From the NCBI GenBank assembly GCA_009760855.2, contig WPIO01000059.1, positions 501,001-565,000 on the forward strand: 64,000 bases of DNA, in the 5' to 3' direction. The position numbers and the translations under genes are program-made. The notes beneath the pieces were generated by a model that saw only the letters and a program-made list of their open reading frames with translations, was not told the DNA's origin and made no database searches. The stretch comes from Cristatella mucedo (taxonomy: Eukaryota; Bryozoa; Phylactolaemata; Cristatellidae). Below, in pieces: positions 1 to 13,159 of the stretch (the first letter of the stretch is position 1; each line of letters starts with the position of its first letter).

Positions 1-214
1 TTGGGTGGATAGCGGTAATTCGTCAAACCTATCTGGGGTGACGGGTTCGACGATGTTCGGATCCAAATGTCGGCGAAGTCCCGACATCGACGCTGATTTG
101 TCTTACTGCCGTAATATATTAGGTTCTGGACGAGTTCTATGAAAACATTCCTCGCCATCCTTTGCTATATCTCGCTTTCGTGAGCATGCTAAGGGTCAAC
201 CGTCTCAGTGATTA

Positions 215-400
215 GGTGAGCCGTGATGGCACACTATGTAAGGCGGTTGCTTTCACGACTTCGGTCTCGAGGTCGTGGGTTCGATTCCTGTGGTGGGCGT
301 TCCTTTATCGAAACTGCAAGCGGTGGTGATAGCCTTAAAGGCTCTTCTGTTGCTATATAAAAAGAGGCTGTTTAATCAGTTAGCTTTTTTTATTTATTCC
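215..400 (+). mobile_element. tRNA-derived SINE, family A
   Basis: The head resembles a tRNA, with an A-box-like segment near 226-245 and a perfect B box GGTTCGATTCC at 278-288, the two parts of an internal RNA polymerase III promoter. A non-tRNA body and a T-rich end follow. Near-copies lie at 8592-8775 (plus) and 41012-41197 (minus). I read it as a SINE and not a working tRNA gene, because it is repeated with its body and has no clean cloverleaf. Confidence 0.75.
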
Positions 401-828
401 ACACCGTCTAAATTTGAAATACTTCTTTCTTTTATAAACTGTTTTCTTTTCTATATTAGGTACGACAAAGGCGTGCGGATGTAAGTACTTGTACTCCACT
501 TTGTTGCCACTAATTGCACCGAGTAAATTCGTCACCGCTATGGCAAGTGAAAACTCAGCTTGAATATCCAGATAATGACTACCGAGATATTTATTTGTCG
601 TAGTGCCTGAATTATAATGCACAGCCTGCTGTTATGTGTTATCAGCGGTTAGGTGTTACACGAGCCGAAATAGCATGTCGCAATCGCATGTGCCAGTCAG
701 TATGTCATGCTCAAGGCTCTAAACAAGTTGGAAGCTTCACTCTAGGTACAGAGTCTTGAACCGTAGTTGACAGGTGCCTCGCCGCTCGGCAGCTCGGTGG
801 TGTGAAAGGGCGTTGTTTATCGAACTTT

Positions 829-1285
829 TAAGTAATGAAGGACGAATTAACTGTAAAGAGTTACTTTAAATTAGCATCTAAAACTCTCAGTCACAGCATG
901 TGTTGGAGACGAATAGCGCTTGATGGTGGCAAGCGCACTCGAAGGACGCTCAATGAAGCTGTAGTGAGTTCACTGATTTACGACAACCCCCCTCGTAGAG
1001 GAATGGAGTACTTGCAGGCCTTCCTGCCAGTCCGATGCATGCATACTGTTGTTGGTAAGCTCGGCAGCGAAAAGTGTCTGTCGTGGACAGCACAGCTGCC
1101 ACGTGATTACGCCATCTATCATCTCTAAATCCCCAACAAGCAGCGTGATGAATTCAAGTTTATTATTTGCATTAATTTCCTTTCATTTTTGTGTCGCAAG
1201 CTACCAAATCGAAATATACATCCTTTTCAGTCGGCGCACAAGTTTATCCTATCTTCTTTCTCCGATCGCTTAACTCATGCCTCAA
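829..1285. repeat. Internal direct repeat, unit 1
   Basis: About 455 bp here recur, slightly diverged, at 1705-2180; the same pair appears in the second block (about 9205-9662 and 10081-10557). Both units begin with the same TAATGAAGGACGAAT-type start and end at ACAGACCGAAG. Short open frames exist but differ between units through indels, so I do not call genes. Confidence 0.7.
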
Positions 1286-1295
1286 ACAGACCGAA

Positions 1296-1352
1296 GCGAT
1301 GGCCGTAAAGGCTCTTCTGTCGCTATACAAAAAGATACTGTTTAATTAGCTA
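1296..1352 (+). mobile_element. SINE family A tail fragment
   Basis: Matches the post-tRNA body of the SINE at 215-400 (GTAAAGGCTCTTCTGTCGCT and onward) but lacks the tRNA-like head. It sits between the two units of the internal direct repeat; the matching fragment in block 2 is at about 9671-9727. Confidence 0.6.
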
Positions 1353-1704
1353 GGTATATTTTTGTTTGGTTATCGTATGAGTGTCGTGCGAATCAGCTGT
1401 TGCTGAACACCGGTCGTCCTGTCAAACTGACTTCTCTGTGCGATACCCAATCTCTAACTCTAATAATGGATCTGTCTTTGTGAAATGTAACTGTCTCTGT
1501 GGTCTATCTGTTGTCGGGCCCAAAAGCTTCTCCACCGGTCGCCGGACAGCTTACAATGTAAACCTTGACAGGTAACGCAACTTAAGATGTCGGTAAAGTT
1601 CTTTCAGGTTTTTTCGCATTCATTATTATTATTCCTTAAATTAAGCAATCCCAAGTAGTATTATGACTGCCATGATTATTTCGAATAGTAAGCACTTAGT
1701 CTTG

Positions 1705-2180
1705 TAAGTAATGAAGGACGAATCAACTGTAAAGAGTTGCTTTAAATTAGCATCTAAAACTCTCAGTCACAGCATGTGTTGGAGACAAATAGCAATTGAA
1801 TGGTGGCAAGCGTTCTCGAAGGACGATCAATGCAGCTGTACTGAGTTCACTGATTTGCGACGTCCCCCCTCCCCTCGTAGAGGAATGGAGTACTTGCAGG
1901 CCTTCCTGCCAGTCCGATGCGTGCATGCTGTTCTTGGTAAGCTCGCCAGCGAAGTGTGTCTGTCGTGGACAGCACAGCTGCCACGTGATTACGCCACATA
2001 TCTGCTCTAAATCCCCAAAACAAGCAGCGTGATGAATTCAAGGTTTCTTAATTTACTTTAATTTCCTTTCATTTTCGTGCTGCAAGCTACCAAATCGAAA
2101 TATACATCCTTTTCAGTCGGCGCACAAGTTTATCCTATCTTCTTTCTCCGATCGCTTAACTAATGCCTCAAACAGACCGA
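1705..2180. repeat. Internal direct repeat, unit 2
   Basis: Diverged duplicate of 829-1285, the two units being separated by a SINE tail and about 350 bp of unrecognised sequence. It ends at the same ACAGACCGAAG boundary. Confidence 0.7.
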
Positions 2181-2742
2181 AGATCCTCTTTAGACGGTGC
2201 CTTTAGCTCCTACGGTCAACTCCGTGCGATCCTCATAGGTCGGCTAGCCAGGCATAGCAGGCAATGCGTTGAGACCTGACGCCCGCAATGCGTCAAACCG
2301 CAGCCACGCCGAACTCCAAATCGCTCAATAAAATAAATTAAAATTTGTGCTAACAAATTTGAACTTACTTTCAGACCCATTTTTACGCGCTCAGTATTGG
2401 GCAATGCATGGCAAATAAAGAAAATGGCCCGGTTTAAACACTGCAACGGGGTTGAAAGCATGCTCGCGAAATACGCCAGTATACGCATACTGCGATGCTA
2501 GAGACAAGTTGGGTCCTTTCCCAGAAGCTGTGCGGTCCACAATGTCGTTCGTTCGTACAGCAGAGAGCCAGCCGATGCCCAGCACCGACAGTGTATTACC
2601 AACGCACGGAGCTATAGAGCCCACGTCTCCCCTCGGTCCCTACTCTCGTGTGACTCCTGCCTCCTCCACTTTACAGTCCACCATCTGGCCACCAGTGGGT
2701 GACCGGCCTGGGTCCATGCCACATCGCAGGCTCATCAGAGGA

Positions 2743-2866
2743 GCCGGCATACAATACATACATACACACGTACATGCGAACTACACGCCCCCTTGACCTT
2801 AAGGTCACAAGTCAGGAGCCGGCATACAATACATACATACATACATACGTACATGCGAACTACACA
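2743..2866. repeat. Two-unit tandem repeat with (CATA)n core
   Basis: Two units share GGAGCCGGCATACAATACAT, a run of CATA/CACA tetranucleotides and CGTACATGCGAACTACAC. They are separated by CCCCCTTGACCTTAAGGTCA. The same pair lies at about 11114-11240 in the second block. Confidence 0.75.
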
Positions 2867-3449
2867 CGAGAAACGCCTATGCTCACGCCAAAGGAAGTGA
2901 AATTTTGTGAGAGATTTTGAGAGTGAGACAGCCTTTCCAGGGTAGAGTTGTTGGCGCAGGAAGGAGGATGATAATGGCGGCCAGACTTCCAGCCTCGAGG
3001 GCCTGCCTCGTTTTGCAGTCTGGTGGTTAACCAGAGACTGGCAGCTTTAGCTAGCCTTTACCTAGGCGCACCATTCGTCCATTTCGTCTTTTCCGGGCGT
3101 GCGGCGAAAAAAATGCCTCCTCCGCCGTGCCAGTCTCCGGCTTGGCCGCTGGGATCGCCGGTAGATTATAGAGGCAAGGCGGCCAGCAGTGTTGTCTGCT
3201 ACCGTGCTCGTTTTCAGACGCGGCTAAAGGCCGGCGTGGGCGTCACGGCGACCGACGCCGACCAGGATTCGCCATCTGCCCGCCGCCGGAAGCAGCTTGC
3301 TTCTGCAGTCAGGGCGGTAGGTCTTGGGTAGGGCGCTAACTACAGAATTGTGTGACAACTAGATAGGACCACAATTACTTGACCATGGGAACTAAATGCA
3401 CCGTCTCCAAAAGATCTCGGTTTGTTAGAGGCACGAGCTATTCGGCTTG

Positions 3450-3605
3450 TTAGATGCAACATAGAGCGACAGAAGAGAATTTACTGCTATCAGAACCGCT
3501 TGCAGCTACAATACAGGATCGCCTGCGCAGGATTCAAACCCACGACCTCGGGGAGCGAGATCGTGAAGAGCAACCAGCTTACCTAGTGTGCTATCACGGC
3601 TCACC
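3450..3605 (-). mobile_element. tRNA-derived SINE, family A, minus strand
   Basis: Reverse complement of the family A head, running from the body near 3450 to GGCTCACC at 3605. Its B box has one change from the element at 215. It marks one edge of the repeated unit that carries family X; the same SINE-to-X order occurs at 59925-61899. The counterpart in block 2 is at 11816-11970. Confidence 0.7.
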
Positions 3606-4745
3606 AACATGGCAGTAGCGATGTACACGACAGACACACTCTGCTGCCGAGCTTACCGCCAGCAGTCAGCATGTATCAGACTCGCAGGAAGGCCTGCAAT
3701 TAGGAATTCCAGACACTTTCAGAGGGGATAAGTCTCAGATAAAAGGATTTCTAAATCGTTTTTTGTATCGTCATTTGAAAACGCTTGCCATCATCCAAGG
3801 GCTATTGTCAGCAACACATGCTGTGACTGGGAGTTTTTTGGTGCTGATTTAAGGCATCTCTTTACAGTTGGTTCGTTCTTCATTGCTTGCAAGGCTAGGT
3901 GCTTTCCAGACTTCGAGGCTGAAGTCTATTTGAAATCGATACGGGCACACTAGCACGAATGGTGCAGCCAATTATGGCTCAGCTAGCGCGCTGCAGACTA
4001 TACAACTTAGACCTCGGAATCAAGCAGCCTCACTGTCATTGCAAGCCGCTGCTTGTCTCAGGTTCGGACGATGCTAAAGTCTATTCGAAATCGATACGGC
4101 ACACTAGCACGAAAGGTGCAGCCAATTATGGCTCAGCTATCACGCTGCAGACTTTAAAACTTGAACCTTGGAATCAAGCAGCCTCACTGTCATTGCAAGC
4201 CGCTGCTGGTCTCAGGTTTCTGAGATTGCAGAATTCGAGGCGGATCAATGATGTGGCCCTTAAGTCCCGTAAAGGGCAACAGTCTGAGCGGACATCAGTA
4301 ACCAGGGATTGCAGTGCCTGGGCAGGCCAGGGAGAGGCAGTTCACTGGCAGCTAAGGCCACGACACAGTATCATGAAATGAAAGCTGCGAGCTGTGTAAT
4401 ATGACTAAATGACAGAACAGCGAAAAGGTAGTGAACGCTGCTCTACGTTTCCTAACTGCCTCATATAACTGGCAGGGGGTGAGCATAGCAGCAACACGAG
4501 CAAAGCTATCGCTGGAGAGTGGCCCTGGGCACAGCTGCCTTGACCGCTTTGCAATGCATCAAAGTGAAGCCCCCAGTGNCACGGCTAAGCTCCAGTTTGT
4601 GTGCAGATACTGACAATGGCACGGCTACAGGTGAAGGTCGGAGGAGGCACTCAAGCAGCATCGAGAGTGCTCACTCGGTCGCGCCAGCAATCTCGGCCGG
4701 CCGGCTAGACCGCCGGGCCGAAGGCGTGAATGGTAGCCATGTAGG

Positions 4746-5415
4746 CTACCATTCACGGTAGGCTAGCCGCAAGGCGAGCACGAACGAGATGCCTTTGCTG
4801 CTGTAAAGAAGGGCGCTCAACACGAACTGCTGTATCTTCTCTTTGTCCAGCTGCATGGGAAGGCAGCTCGCGTCGAAGCCGCAGTCATCGGCCTCGAACT
4901 TGGCGTCGGCCTCGAGCTCGATGACGTGCTCGAGCAGGCGCACAATTTCGAGCCCGGCAGCAGTGGAGCAGCTAGCGAACTGCTGACGAGCGTCGGGCGG
5001 CAGGGCGGCGGAGAGCGGCGACGAAGTAGGGAGCGCCGTAGACGGCTCGGTTCTCGGCGGGCAAATCGAGGAACGGAGGCGGCAGGCCGAGCTTCTGCAT
5101 CAGCTCGTCGATCTCGGCGGCTCTCGGCTCGGCGTCGGCCGGCAGAGCGGCCTTGACCTGGCCGGCCAAGACCTTGAGACGCAGATTGACTTCGTGAGCT
5201 TGATCCGAGAGTGGTCGAACGGCGTCGTCGCCGCCTTCACCGGAAGCGTCGATGTCGGTCTCTTGGCAGGGGCTGCTGCTGCTGCTGCTGGCTGCTGGGT
5301 CTGCATCTGGCAGCTGCAGCTGCCGCAGGATGACTTTTCTCAGCTGCTCTCGCTTGTCGGCCGAAATACTCAAATAACGCAAATACCGAAAACTCTGGAG
5401 AAAAGACTTTTGTAA
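4746..5415 (-). pseudogene. Family X protein, broken copy
   Basis: Copy of the family X reading frame found intact at 13160-13777. Here the frame is split by small indels, including one near 4850, one near 5010, an expanded CTG/CTC run near 5270-5290 and a short insertion near 5380. The function is unknown. The visible features match its intact relatives: a polar Ser/Ala-rich stretch after an N-terminal basic segment, then a leucine-rich C-terminal half. Since the partner copy is intact, assembly error explains some or all of these breaks. Confidence 0.6.
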
Positions 5416-6371
5416 TGAGTAAAAGCCGATCGATTTGCTTTACAAAACCTAACATGTGTCTCTACAGTGCAGCGGCCACTGAAGTCTCCCCGGTAGGCTG
5501 GCAGAGCTGGAGCTCTGGAGCTCTGGAGCAAGGACAATAGTGAGCTAAGGTGTTTAATTCGATGGAAGTCGGCGATGTGTCACTTAACTTTACAGCTTTC
5601 AACATTGACAAATGAAAATATGTTCAGTTTTTGTGTTTAGTTACTGTCAGTGATGTAGCAGCCTCCTTGACTGTTCAAGTGGTTTCACTGCCTGAAGTGG
5701 AAAACTTGACGGCACTAGTGGGAAGCTATCCGAACCACCTGAATAGCCGTTTGGACTGCAGGCGGCTGGCCTGACTGCATTCGATCAAGCAACTGCACCC
5801 GCTCGGCATGAGCTGAACAGCTAGTAACTGAATAGTCCCAGATACTTCAGGAACTTTGGAAATACCTAATTAGATCGTGCCCTGATGGACCTCTCGCTCG
5901 AGGCCCCCCGAAGGAGAGCCTGGCAAATCGAGACAGCCAATAGCAACAAAGCGAATCACTAACAATTTGATGCCCGGCGGGCGGACCGTAGTCGACCGTC
6001 AGCGAAAATCACAACGTGGAATCCATAACAATGATGGATAACGTGTCGGGGCGGCACTGCTGGGAATAAAATCGTAGGCATCCAGCACCACATAGTCAAA
6101 ATCTGTAGACTCAGTGTAGTCAAAATTTGTAAAGGGGGCAGAGAGAAACTTGACCTCACCCAGGGCAACATGCCAATTAAAGAGGTGACATGAAGCACAA
6201 CTCAGTCCGGGGGGACAGCTTCTCGGCGAAGTACCCAAAATTCAAATTCGGAGTGTGCAACGTTCGTTAGTCGTAAACTGTAATAAGGGGGGCAGCCTGG
6301 TCTTGGCCGAGGTCGATCGAACTTTACGCTCGGTCCGTCAGGTTCAGCATCAGCTCTCAGCGAGCTACTAG

Positions 6372-6600
6372 TCAAGCAATGCATCGAGTTCAAGGTAGTT
6401 TTGCTCACATTTTAGGTCGCTTTGATCTTTGGCTCCAGCCTATCTCTCAGATCTACGTACTCCCCCACTTGGCCAAGCATCGTACTACTAGCTTTTCGGA
6501 AGCTAACAATTTACCAATACCTCTTACAAACCTCAAAACCTTTGGAGACCGTGCATTTTGTTCGTATGCTTCCAAAGACTGCAACTAACTCCAGATTTAC
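6372..6600 (+). mobile_element. LINE (CR1/L2-like) C-terminal coding fragment
   Basis: The translation matches the tail of the reverse-transcriptase polyprotein seen at 56293-56778, with the conserved run around LAKHRTTSFSEANNLPIPLT and the FGDRAF motif. It is severely 5' and 3' truncated. The equivalent piece in block 2 (14752-14908) is cut off where that block ends. Confidence 0.65.
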
Positions 6601-6884
6601 GTAACAAAATCCCTTGATATCATCAAACAAAGGCAGTAGACTCTGCCCCCCCCCCCTACGGACAGACCTAGATAGAGACGTATTGTCACCACGTCCTGGT
6701 CTTACAGCGAAATTAAAAAGAAATATTAGCTGATCGAACAGCCATTTTGCATGCTGGCACAAGAGCCTTAAAGGATATTACCACTGCTTGCAGTTAGCAA
6801 TTCAGCAGCAGCTAGTTGCAGCAGGGACACGTGCTGCCCCCCACAGCCTGGCAGAGACTGGGGCAATCCCTACTCGTAGACCCG

Positions 6885-8240
6885 ATCATTGCTGCAGATT
6901 GCCGTGCATTTTGGAACCAGCAACATTTTTTACGTACTGACAATTAGAGCTTCTCGCTGCCAATTTCTTGTCGATTTGCTGCAAGTTTCGGTATTGGCAC
7001 GGGCCATTGCTGTCGATTGCCATTCATTGCTCGCTATTGTACGTGCGCAATTGTTTGAAAGGATGTTTGATTGCACTTTAAACACTGCGTGCCGTGACGC
7101 ATAAGATAAATTTGATCTTGGCCCAGTCACTTTCCTGGATGTTGAGATGGATCATAATGGATTGCCATACTTGCTCAGGCCATTGCCGTCGATTGCCATG
7201 CATTGCCCAAGATTCAATGGTCAAAGTGGATTGAAAGTATGTGTGCGGGCAGTGAGATGTTACGTGGAATGAGAATTAGACCTTAGTGCAGCCGATTTCT
7301 CGCCGATTTGCCACGGATTTCGGTATCGGCCCCTGCCATTGCTGCAGATTGACATGCATTGTTGACAATTAACGTGCAAAATAGCTTGAAGGTTCTACGA
7401 TTTCCCTTTTAAAACAAAGAAATGTGAAGTGTGATGACAATTGTCACTTCTTGCAGCTGAACGTTTTGTTGACTTGCCACGGATCATAGTGGATTGTTGC
7501 TTTGAGCCGAGCCGTTGCCGTAGAATGCCATGCAGTGCCCGAGATTGTACGAGGGCAATTGGTAAAAATGATGTGGTTGACTTTAACCAGTGTGCTTTGT
7601 AACATGCTTTTAAAATTGGACCAGTGCAAAACCAATTTCAGATCATTTTGCAGCAGATTGCTTCGGTTTTCGGTATTGGCTTGGGCCATTGCAGTCGACT
7701 GCAGTGCATTGCTGCCGAATGGTCAAAGCAATTGTTGTAAATATGTGCGATTACACTGTAACCGAAGATTAGAGCAACGTGCAATCATTATTAGAGGCTA
7801 AAGTGTAGGCATTCTGTTCGTGCTGTGGCGAGTAGTGGTGGATTGACGTACTGGCCCAGGTCATTGCAGTCGGCTACTGCAGTCGATTGCAGTGCATTGC
7901 ACGAGAACGGCCGTGTCAATGCAAGAGAAAGTTTTTAAGTACAATTTTTGCAGAGTGTACGCTCACACGCAATCAAAAGGAAGCTTTTAGAACAGGACTT
8001 ATTTCCTTTCGCGGTGGAATGCAATGGATTGGGGAGTTGGCCCGGGCCACTGCAACCTTGCTTCAGTGGACTTCGTGAGAACGCGTGAGCGAAGTCGCGC
8101 AAAATTTTCTGGGTATGGCGTTCGTGTAGCGTCGTTTGATATTCCAAACTGTTGGGAACTTTTCGCAGCTGATTTGTGGTTGATTTAAAGGGAACTAGAA
8201 TAGATTGCGGTGGATTGCCGTACAGGCAATTGAAGTTGAA
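6885..8240. repeat. Degenerate tandem array, period about 170 bp
   Basis: A recurring core reading roughly GGCCATTGCNGTCGATTGC followed by TGCATTGC appears near 6994, 7178, 7333, 7508, 7682, 7870 and 8040. The spacing is about 155-190 bp. Between cores, diverged copies of a GCAATT...AAAATG-like segment and a GATTTGCCACGGATT-like segment keep their order. No gene is apparent. The period is close to nucleosome length, as in many satellites, but with only about seven old copies this may be a small dispersed cluster and not a centromeric satellite. Confidence 0.6.
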
Positions 8241-8591
8241 GCTCGTTTGCATAAGTGCTCATGCCCACAATGACGTGAAATTTGGTGGATAAAATCAAAC
8301 GTGCACTAAAATATTAACTCAAAATTTGAGCTCGCCAACGCCAAAGTCTTGTCAATTTTAGTCTAATTAGAGTGAATTTGGGTGGATAGCGGTAATTCGT
8401 CAAACCTATCTGGGGTGACGGGTTCGACGATGTTCGGATCCAAATGTCGGCGAAGTCCCGACATCGACGCTGATTTGTCTTACTGCCGTAATATATTAGG
8501 TTCTGGACGAGTTCTATGAAAACATTCCTCGCCATCCTTTGCTATATCTCGCTTTCGTGAGCATGCTAAGGGTCAACCGTCTCAGTGATTA

Positions 8592-8775
8592 GGTGAGCCG
8601 TGATGGCACACTATGTAAGGCGGTTGCTTTCACGACTTCGGTCTCGAGGTCGTGGGTTCGATTCCTGTGGTGGGCGTTCCTTTATCGAAACTGCAAGCGG
8701 TGGTGATAGCCTTAAAGGCTCTTCTGTTGCTATATAAAAAGAGGCTGTTTAATCAGTTAGCTTTTTTTATTTATT
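8592..8775 (+). mobile_element. tRNA-derived SINE, family A (copy in second block)
   Basis: Counterpart of the element at 215-400, carried along by the 6.5-kb duplication. The A-box-like segment and the B box GGTTCGATTCC are unchanged. The only differences are small indels in its T-rich end. Confidence 0.75.
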
Positions 8776-11700
8776 CCACACCGTCTAAATTTGAAATACT
8801 TCTTTCTTATAAACTGTTTCTTTTCTATATTAGGTACGACAAAGGCGTGCGGATGTAAGTACTTGTACTCCACTTTGTTGCCACTAATTGCACCGAGTAA
8901 ATTCGTCACCGCTATGGCAAGTGAAAACTCAGCTTGAATATCCAGATAATGACTACCGAGATATTTATTTGTCGTAGTGCCTGAATTATAATGCACAGCC
9001 TGCTGTTATGTGTTATCAGCGGTTAGGTGTTACACGAGCCGAAATAGCATGTCGCAATCGCATGTGCCAGTCAGTATGTCATGCTCAAGGCTCTAAACAA
9101 GTTGGAAGCTTCACTCTAGGTACAGAGTCTTGAACCGTAGTTGACAGGTGCCTCGCCGCTCGGCAGCTCGGTGGTGTGAAAGGGCGTTGTTTATCGAACT
9201 TTTAAGTAATGAAGGACGAATTAACTGTAAAGAGTTACTTTAAATTAGCATCTAAAACTCTCAGTCACAGCATGTGTTGGAGACGAATAGCGCTTGAATG
9301 GTGGCAAGCGCACTCGAAGGACGCTCAATGAAGCTGTAGTGAGTTCACTGATTTACGACAACCCCCCTCGTAGAGGAATGGAGTACTTGCAGGCCTTCCT
9401 GCCAGTCCGATGCATGCATACTGTTGTTGGTAAGCTCGGCAGCGAAAAGTGTCTGTCGTGGACAGCACAGCTGCCACGTGATTACGCCATCTATCATCTC
9501 TAAATCCCCAACAAGCAGCGTGATGAATTCAAGTTTATTATTTGCATTAATTTCCTTTCATTTTTGTGTCGCAAGCTACCAAATCGAAATATACATCCTT
9601 TTCAGTCGGCGCACAAGTTTATCCTATCTTCTTTCTCCGATCGCTTAACTCATGCCTCAAACAGACCGAAGCGATGGCCGTAAAGGCTCTTCTGTCGCTA
9701 TACAAAAAGATACTGTTTAATTAGCTAGGTATATTTTTGTTTGGTTATCGTATGAGTGTCGTGCGAATCAGCTGTTGCTGAACACCGGTCGTCCTGTCAA
9801 ACTGACTTCTCTGTGCGATACCCAATCTCTAACTCTAATAATGGACCTGTCTTTGTGAAATGTAACTGTCTCTGTGGTCTATCTGTTGTTGTCGGGCCCA
9901 AAAGCTTCTCCACCGGTCGCCGGACAGCTTACAATGTAACCTTGACAGGTAACGCAACTTAAGATGTCGGTAAAGTTCTTTCAGGTTTTTCGCATTCATT
10001 ATTATTATTCCTTAAATTAAGCAATCCCAAGTAGTATTATGACTGCCATGATTATTTCGAATAGTAAGCACTTAGTCTTGTAAGTAATGAAGGACGAATC
10101 AACTGTAAAGAGTTGCTTTAAATTAGCATCTAAAACTCTCAGTCACAGCATGTGTTGGAGACAAATAGCAATTGAATGGTGGCAAGCGTTCTCGAAGGAC
10201 GATCAATGCAGCTGTACTGAGTTCACTGATTTGCGACGTCCCCCCTCCCCTCGTAGAGGAATGGAGTACTTGCAGGCCTTCCTGCCAGTCCGATGCGTGC
10301 ATGCTGTTCTTGGTAAGCTCGCCAGCGAAGTGTGTCTGTCGTGGACAGCACAGCTGCCACGTGATTACGCCACATATCTGCTCTAAATCCCCAAAACAAG
10401 CAGCGTGATGAATTCAAGGTTTCTTAATTTACTTTAATTTCCTTTCATTTTCGTGCTGCAAGCTACCAAATCGAAATATACATCCTTTTCAGTCGGCGCA
10501 CAAGTTTATCCTATCTTCTTTCTCCGATCGCTTAACTAATGCCTCAAACAGACCGAAGATCCTCTTTAGACGGTGCCTTTAGCTCCTACGGTCAACTCCG
10601 TGCGATCCTCATAGGTCGGCTAGCCAGGCATAGCAGGCAATGCGTTGAGACCTGACGCCCGCAATGCGTCAAACCGCAGCCACGCCGAACTCCAAATCGC
10701 TCAATAAAATAAATTAAAATTTGTGCTAACAAATTTGAACTTACTTTCAGACCATTTTACGCGCTCAGTATTGGGCAATGCATGGCAAATAAAGAAAATG
10801 GCCCGGTTAAACACTGCAACGGGGTTGAAAGCATGCTCGCGAAATACGCCAGTATACGCATACTGCGATGCTAGAGACAAGTTGGGTCCTTTCCCAGAAG
10901 CTGTGCGGTCCACAATGTCGTTCGTTCGTACAGCAGAGAGCCAGCCGATGCCCAGCACCGACAGTGTATTACCAACGCACGGAGCTATAGAGCCCACGTC
11001 TCCCCTCGGTCCCTACTCTCGTGTGACTCCTGCCTCCTCCACTTTACAGTCCACCATCTGGCCACCAGTGGGTGACCGGCCTGGGTCCATGCCACATCGC
11101 AGGCTCATCAGAGGAGCCGGCATACAATACATACATACACACGTACATGCGAACTACACGCCCCCTTGACCTTAAGGTCACAAGTCAGGAGCCGGCATAC
11201 AATACATACATACATACATACGTACATGCGAACTACACACGAGAACGCCTATGCTCACGCCAAAGGAAGTGAAATTTTGTGAGAGATTTTGAGAGTGAGA
11301 CAGCCTTTCCAGGGTAGAGTTGTTGGCGCAGGAAGGAGGATGATAATGGCGGCCAGACTTCCAGCCTCGAGGGCCTGCCTCGTTTGCAGTCTGGTGGTTA
11401 ACCAGAGACTGGCAGCTTTAGCTAGCCTTTACCTAGGCGCACCATTCGTCCATTTCGTCTTTCCGGGCGTGCGGCGAAAAAATGCCTCCTCCGCCGTGCC
11501 AGTCTCCGGCTTGGCCGCTGGGATCGCCGGTAGATTATAGAGGCAAGGCGGCCAGCAGTTGTCTGCTACCGTGCTCGTTTTCAGACGCGGCTAAAGGCCG
11601 GCGTTTGCGTCACGGCGACCGACGCCGACCAGGATTCGCCATCTGCCGACGCCGGAAGCAGCTTGCTTCTGCAGTCAGGGCGGTAGGTCTTGGGTAGGGC

Positions 11701-11815
11701 GCTAACTACAGAATTGTGTGACAACTAGATAGGACCACAATTACTTGACCATGGGAACTAAATGCACCGTCTCCAAAAGATCTCGGTTTGTTAGAGGCAC
11801 GAGCTATTCGGCTTG

Positions 11816-11970
11816 TTAGATGCAACATAGAGCGACAGAAGAGAATTTACTGCTATCAGAACCGCTTGCAGCTACAATACAGGATCGCCTGCGCAGGATT
11901 CAAACCCACGACCTCGGGAGCGAGATCGTGAAGAGCAACCAGCTTACCTAGTGTGCTATCACGGCTCACC
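11816..11970 (-). mobile_element. tRNA-derived SINE, family A (block 2 copy)
   Basis: Counterpart of 3450-3605 in the second block, with the same tRNA-like head on the minus strand and the same position upstream of a family X unit. Confidence 0.7.
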
Positions 11971-13159
11971 AACATGGCAGTAGCGATGTACACGACAGAC
12001 ACACTCTGCTGCCGAGCTTACCGCCAGCAGTCAGCATGTATCAGACTCGCAGGAAGGCCTGCAATTAGGAATTCCAGACACTTTCAGAGGGGATAAGTCT
12101 CAGATAAAAGGATTTCTAAATCGTTTTTTGTATCGTCATTTGAAAACGCTTGCCATCATCCAAGGGCTATTGTCAGCAACACATGCTGTGACTGGGAGTT
12201 TTTGGTGCTGATTTAAGGCATCTCTTTACAGTTGGTTCGTTCTTCATTGCTTGCAAGGCTAGGTGCTTTCCAGACTTCGAGGCTGAAGTCTATTTGAAAT
12301 CGATACGGCACACTAGCACGAATGGTGCAGCCAATTATGGCTCAGCTAGCGCGCTGCAGACTATACAACTTAGACCTCGGAATCAAGCAGCCTCACTGTC
12401 ATTGCAAGCCGCTGCTTGTCTCAGGTTCGGACGATGCTAAAGTCTATTCGAAATCGATACGGCACACTAGCACGAAAGGTGCAGCCAATTATGGCTCAGC
12501 TATCACGCTGCAGACTTTAAAACTTGAACCTTGGAATCAAGCAGCCTCACTGTCATTGCAAGCCGCTGCTGGTCTCAGGTTCTGAGATTGCAGAATTCGA
12601 GGCGGATCAATGATGTGGCCCTTAAGTCCCGTAAAGGGCAACAGTCTGAGCGGACATCAGTAACCAGGGATTGCAGTGCCTGGGCAGGCCAGGGAGAGGC
12701 AGTTCACTGGCAGCTAAGGCCACGACACAGTATCATGAAATGAAAGCTGCGAGCTGTAATATGACTAAATGACAGAACAGCGAAAAGGTAGTGAACGCTG
12801 CTCTACGTTTCCTAACTGCCTCATATAACTGGCAGGGGTGAGCATAGCAGCAACACGAGCAAAGCTATCGCTGGAGAGTGGCCCTGGGCACAGCTGCCTT
12901 GACCGCTTTGCAATGCATCAAAGTGAAGCCCCCAGTGCGGGCCTGATCGTCGAAGCACAATCTACACTGCGAGCAGCAACAGCTTTGGCAACAGCACGGC
13001 TAAGCTCCAGTTGTGTGCAGATACTGACAATGGCACGGCTACAGGTGAAGGTCGGAGGAGGCACTCAAGCAGCATCGAGAGTGCTCACTCGGTCGCGCCA
13101 GCAATCTCGGCCGGCCGGCTAGACCGCCGGGCCGAAGGCGTGAATGGTAGCCATGTAGG

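Larger units (their letters stand above)
1..6537. repeat. 6.5-kb duplicated block, copy 1
   Basis: This block matches 8378-14908 almost base for base, with an offset near 8377. The differences are mainly one-base indels in homopolymers, such as the A run before 3112. An n sits at 4579, and about 70 bp present at the equivalent place in the other copy are missing around it. The block holds SINEs, an internal duplication, a (CATA)n-rich stretch, one broken family X unit and a LINE fragment. Parts not itemised separately (about 400-830, 1355-1700 and 2185-2740) contain nothing I recognise. It is either a recent segmental duplication or two haplotypes placed end to end by the assembler; the n and indel noise make the second reading quite possible. 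Confidence 0.9.

Noticed and set aside
215-300. A functional tRNA gene
   Set aside because: The B box is perfect but the acceptor and anticodon stems do not pair cleanly, and the head is repeated with a SINE body.
275-484. Small open frames over the SINE and its flank
   Set aside because: They run through a tRNA-derived repeat and are shadows of it; no coding signal.
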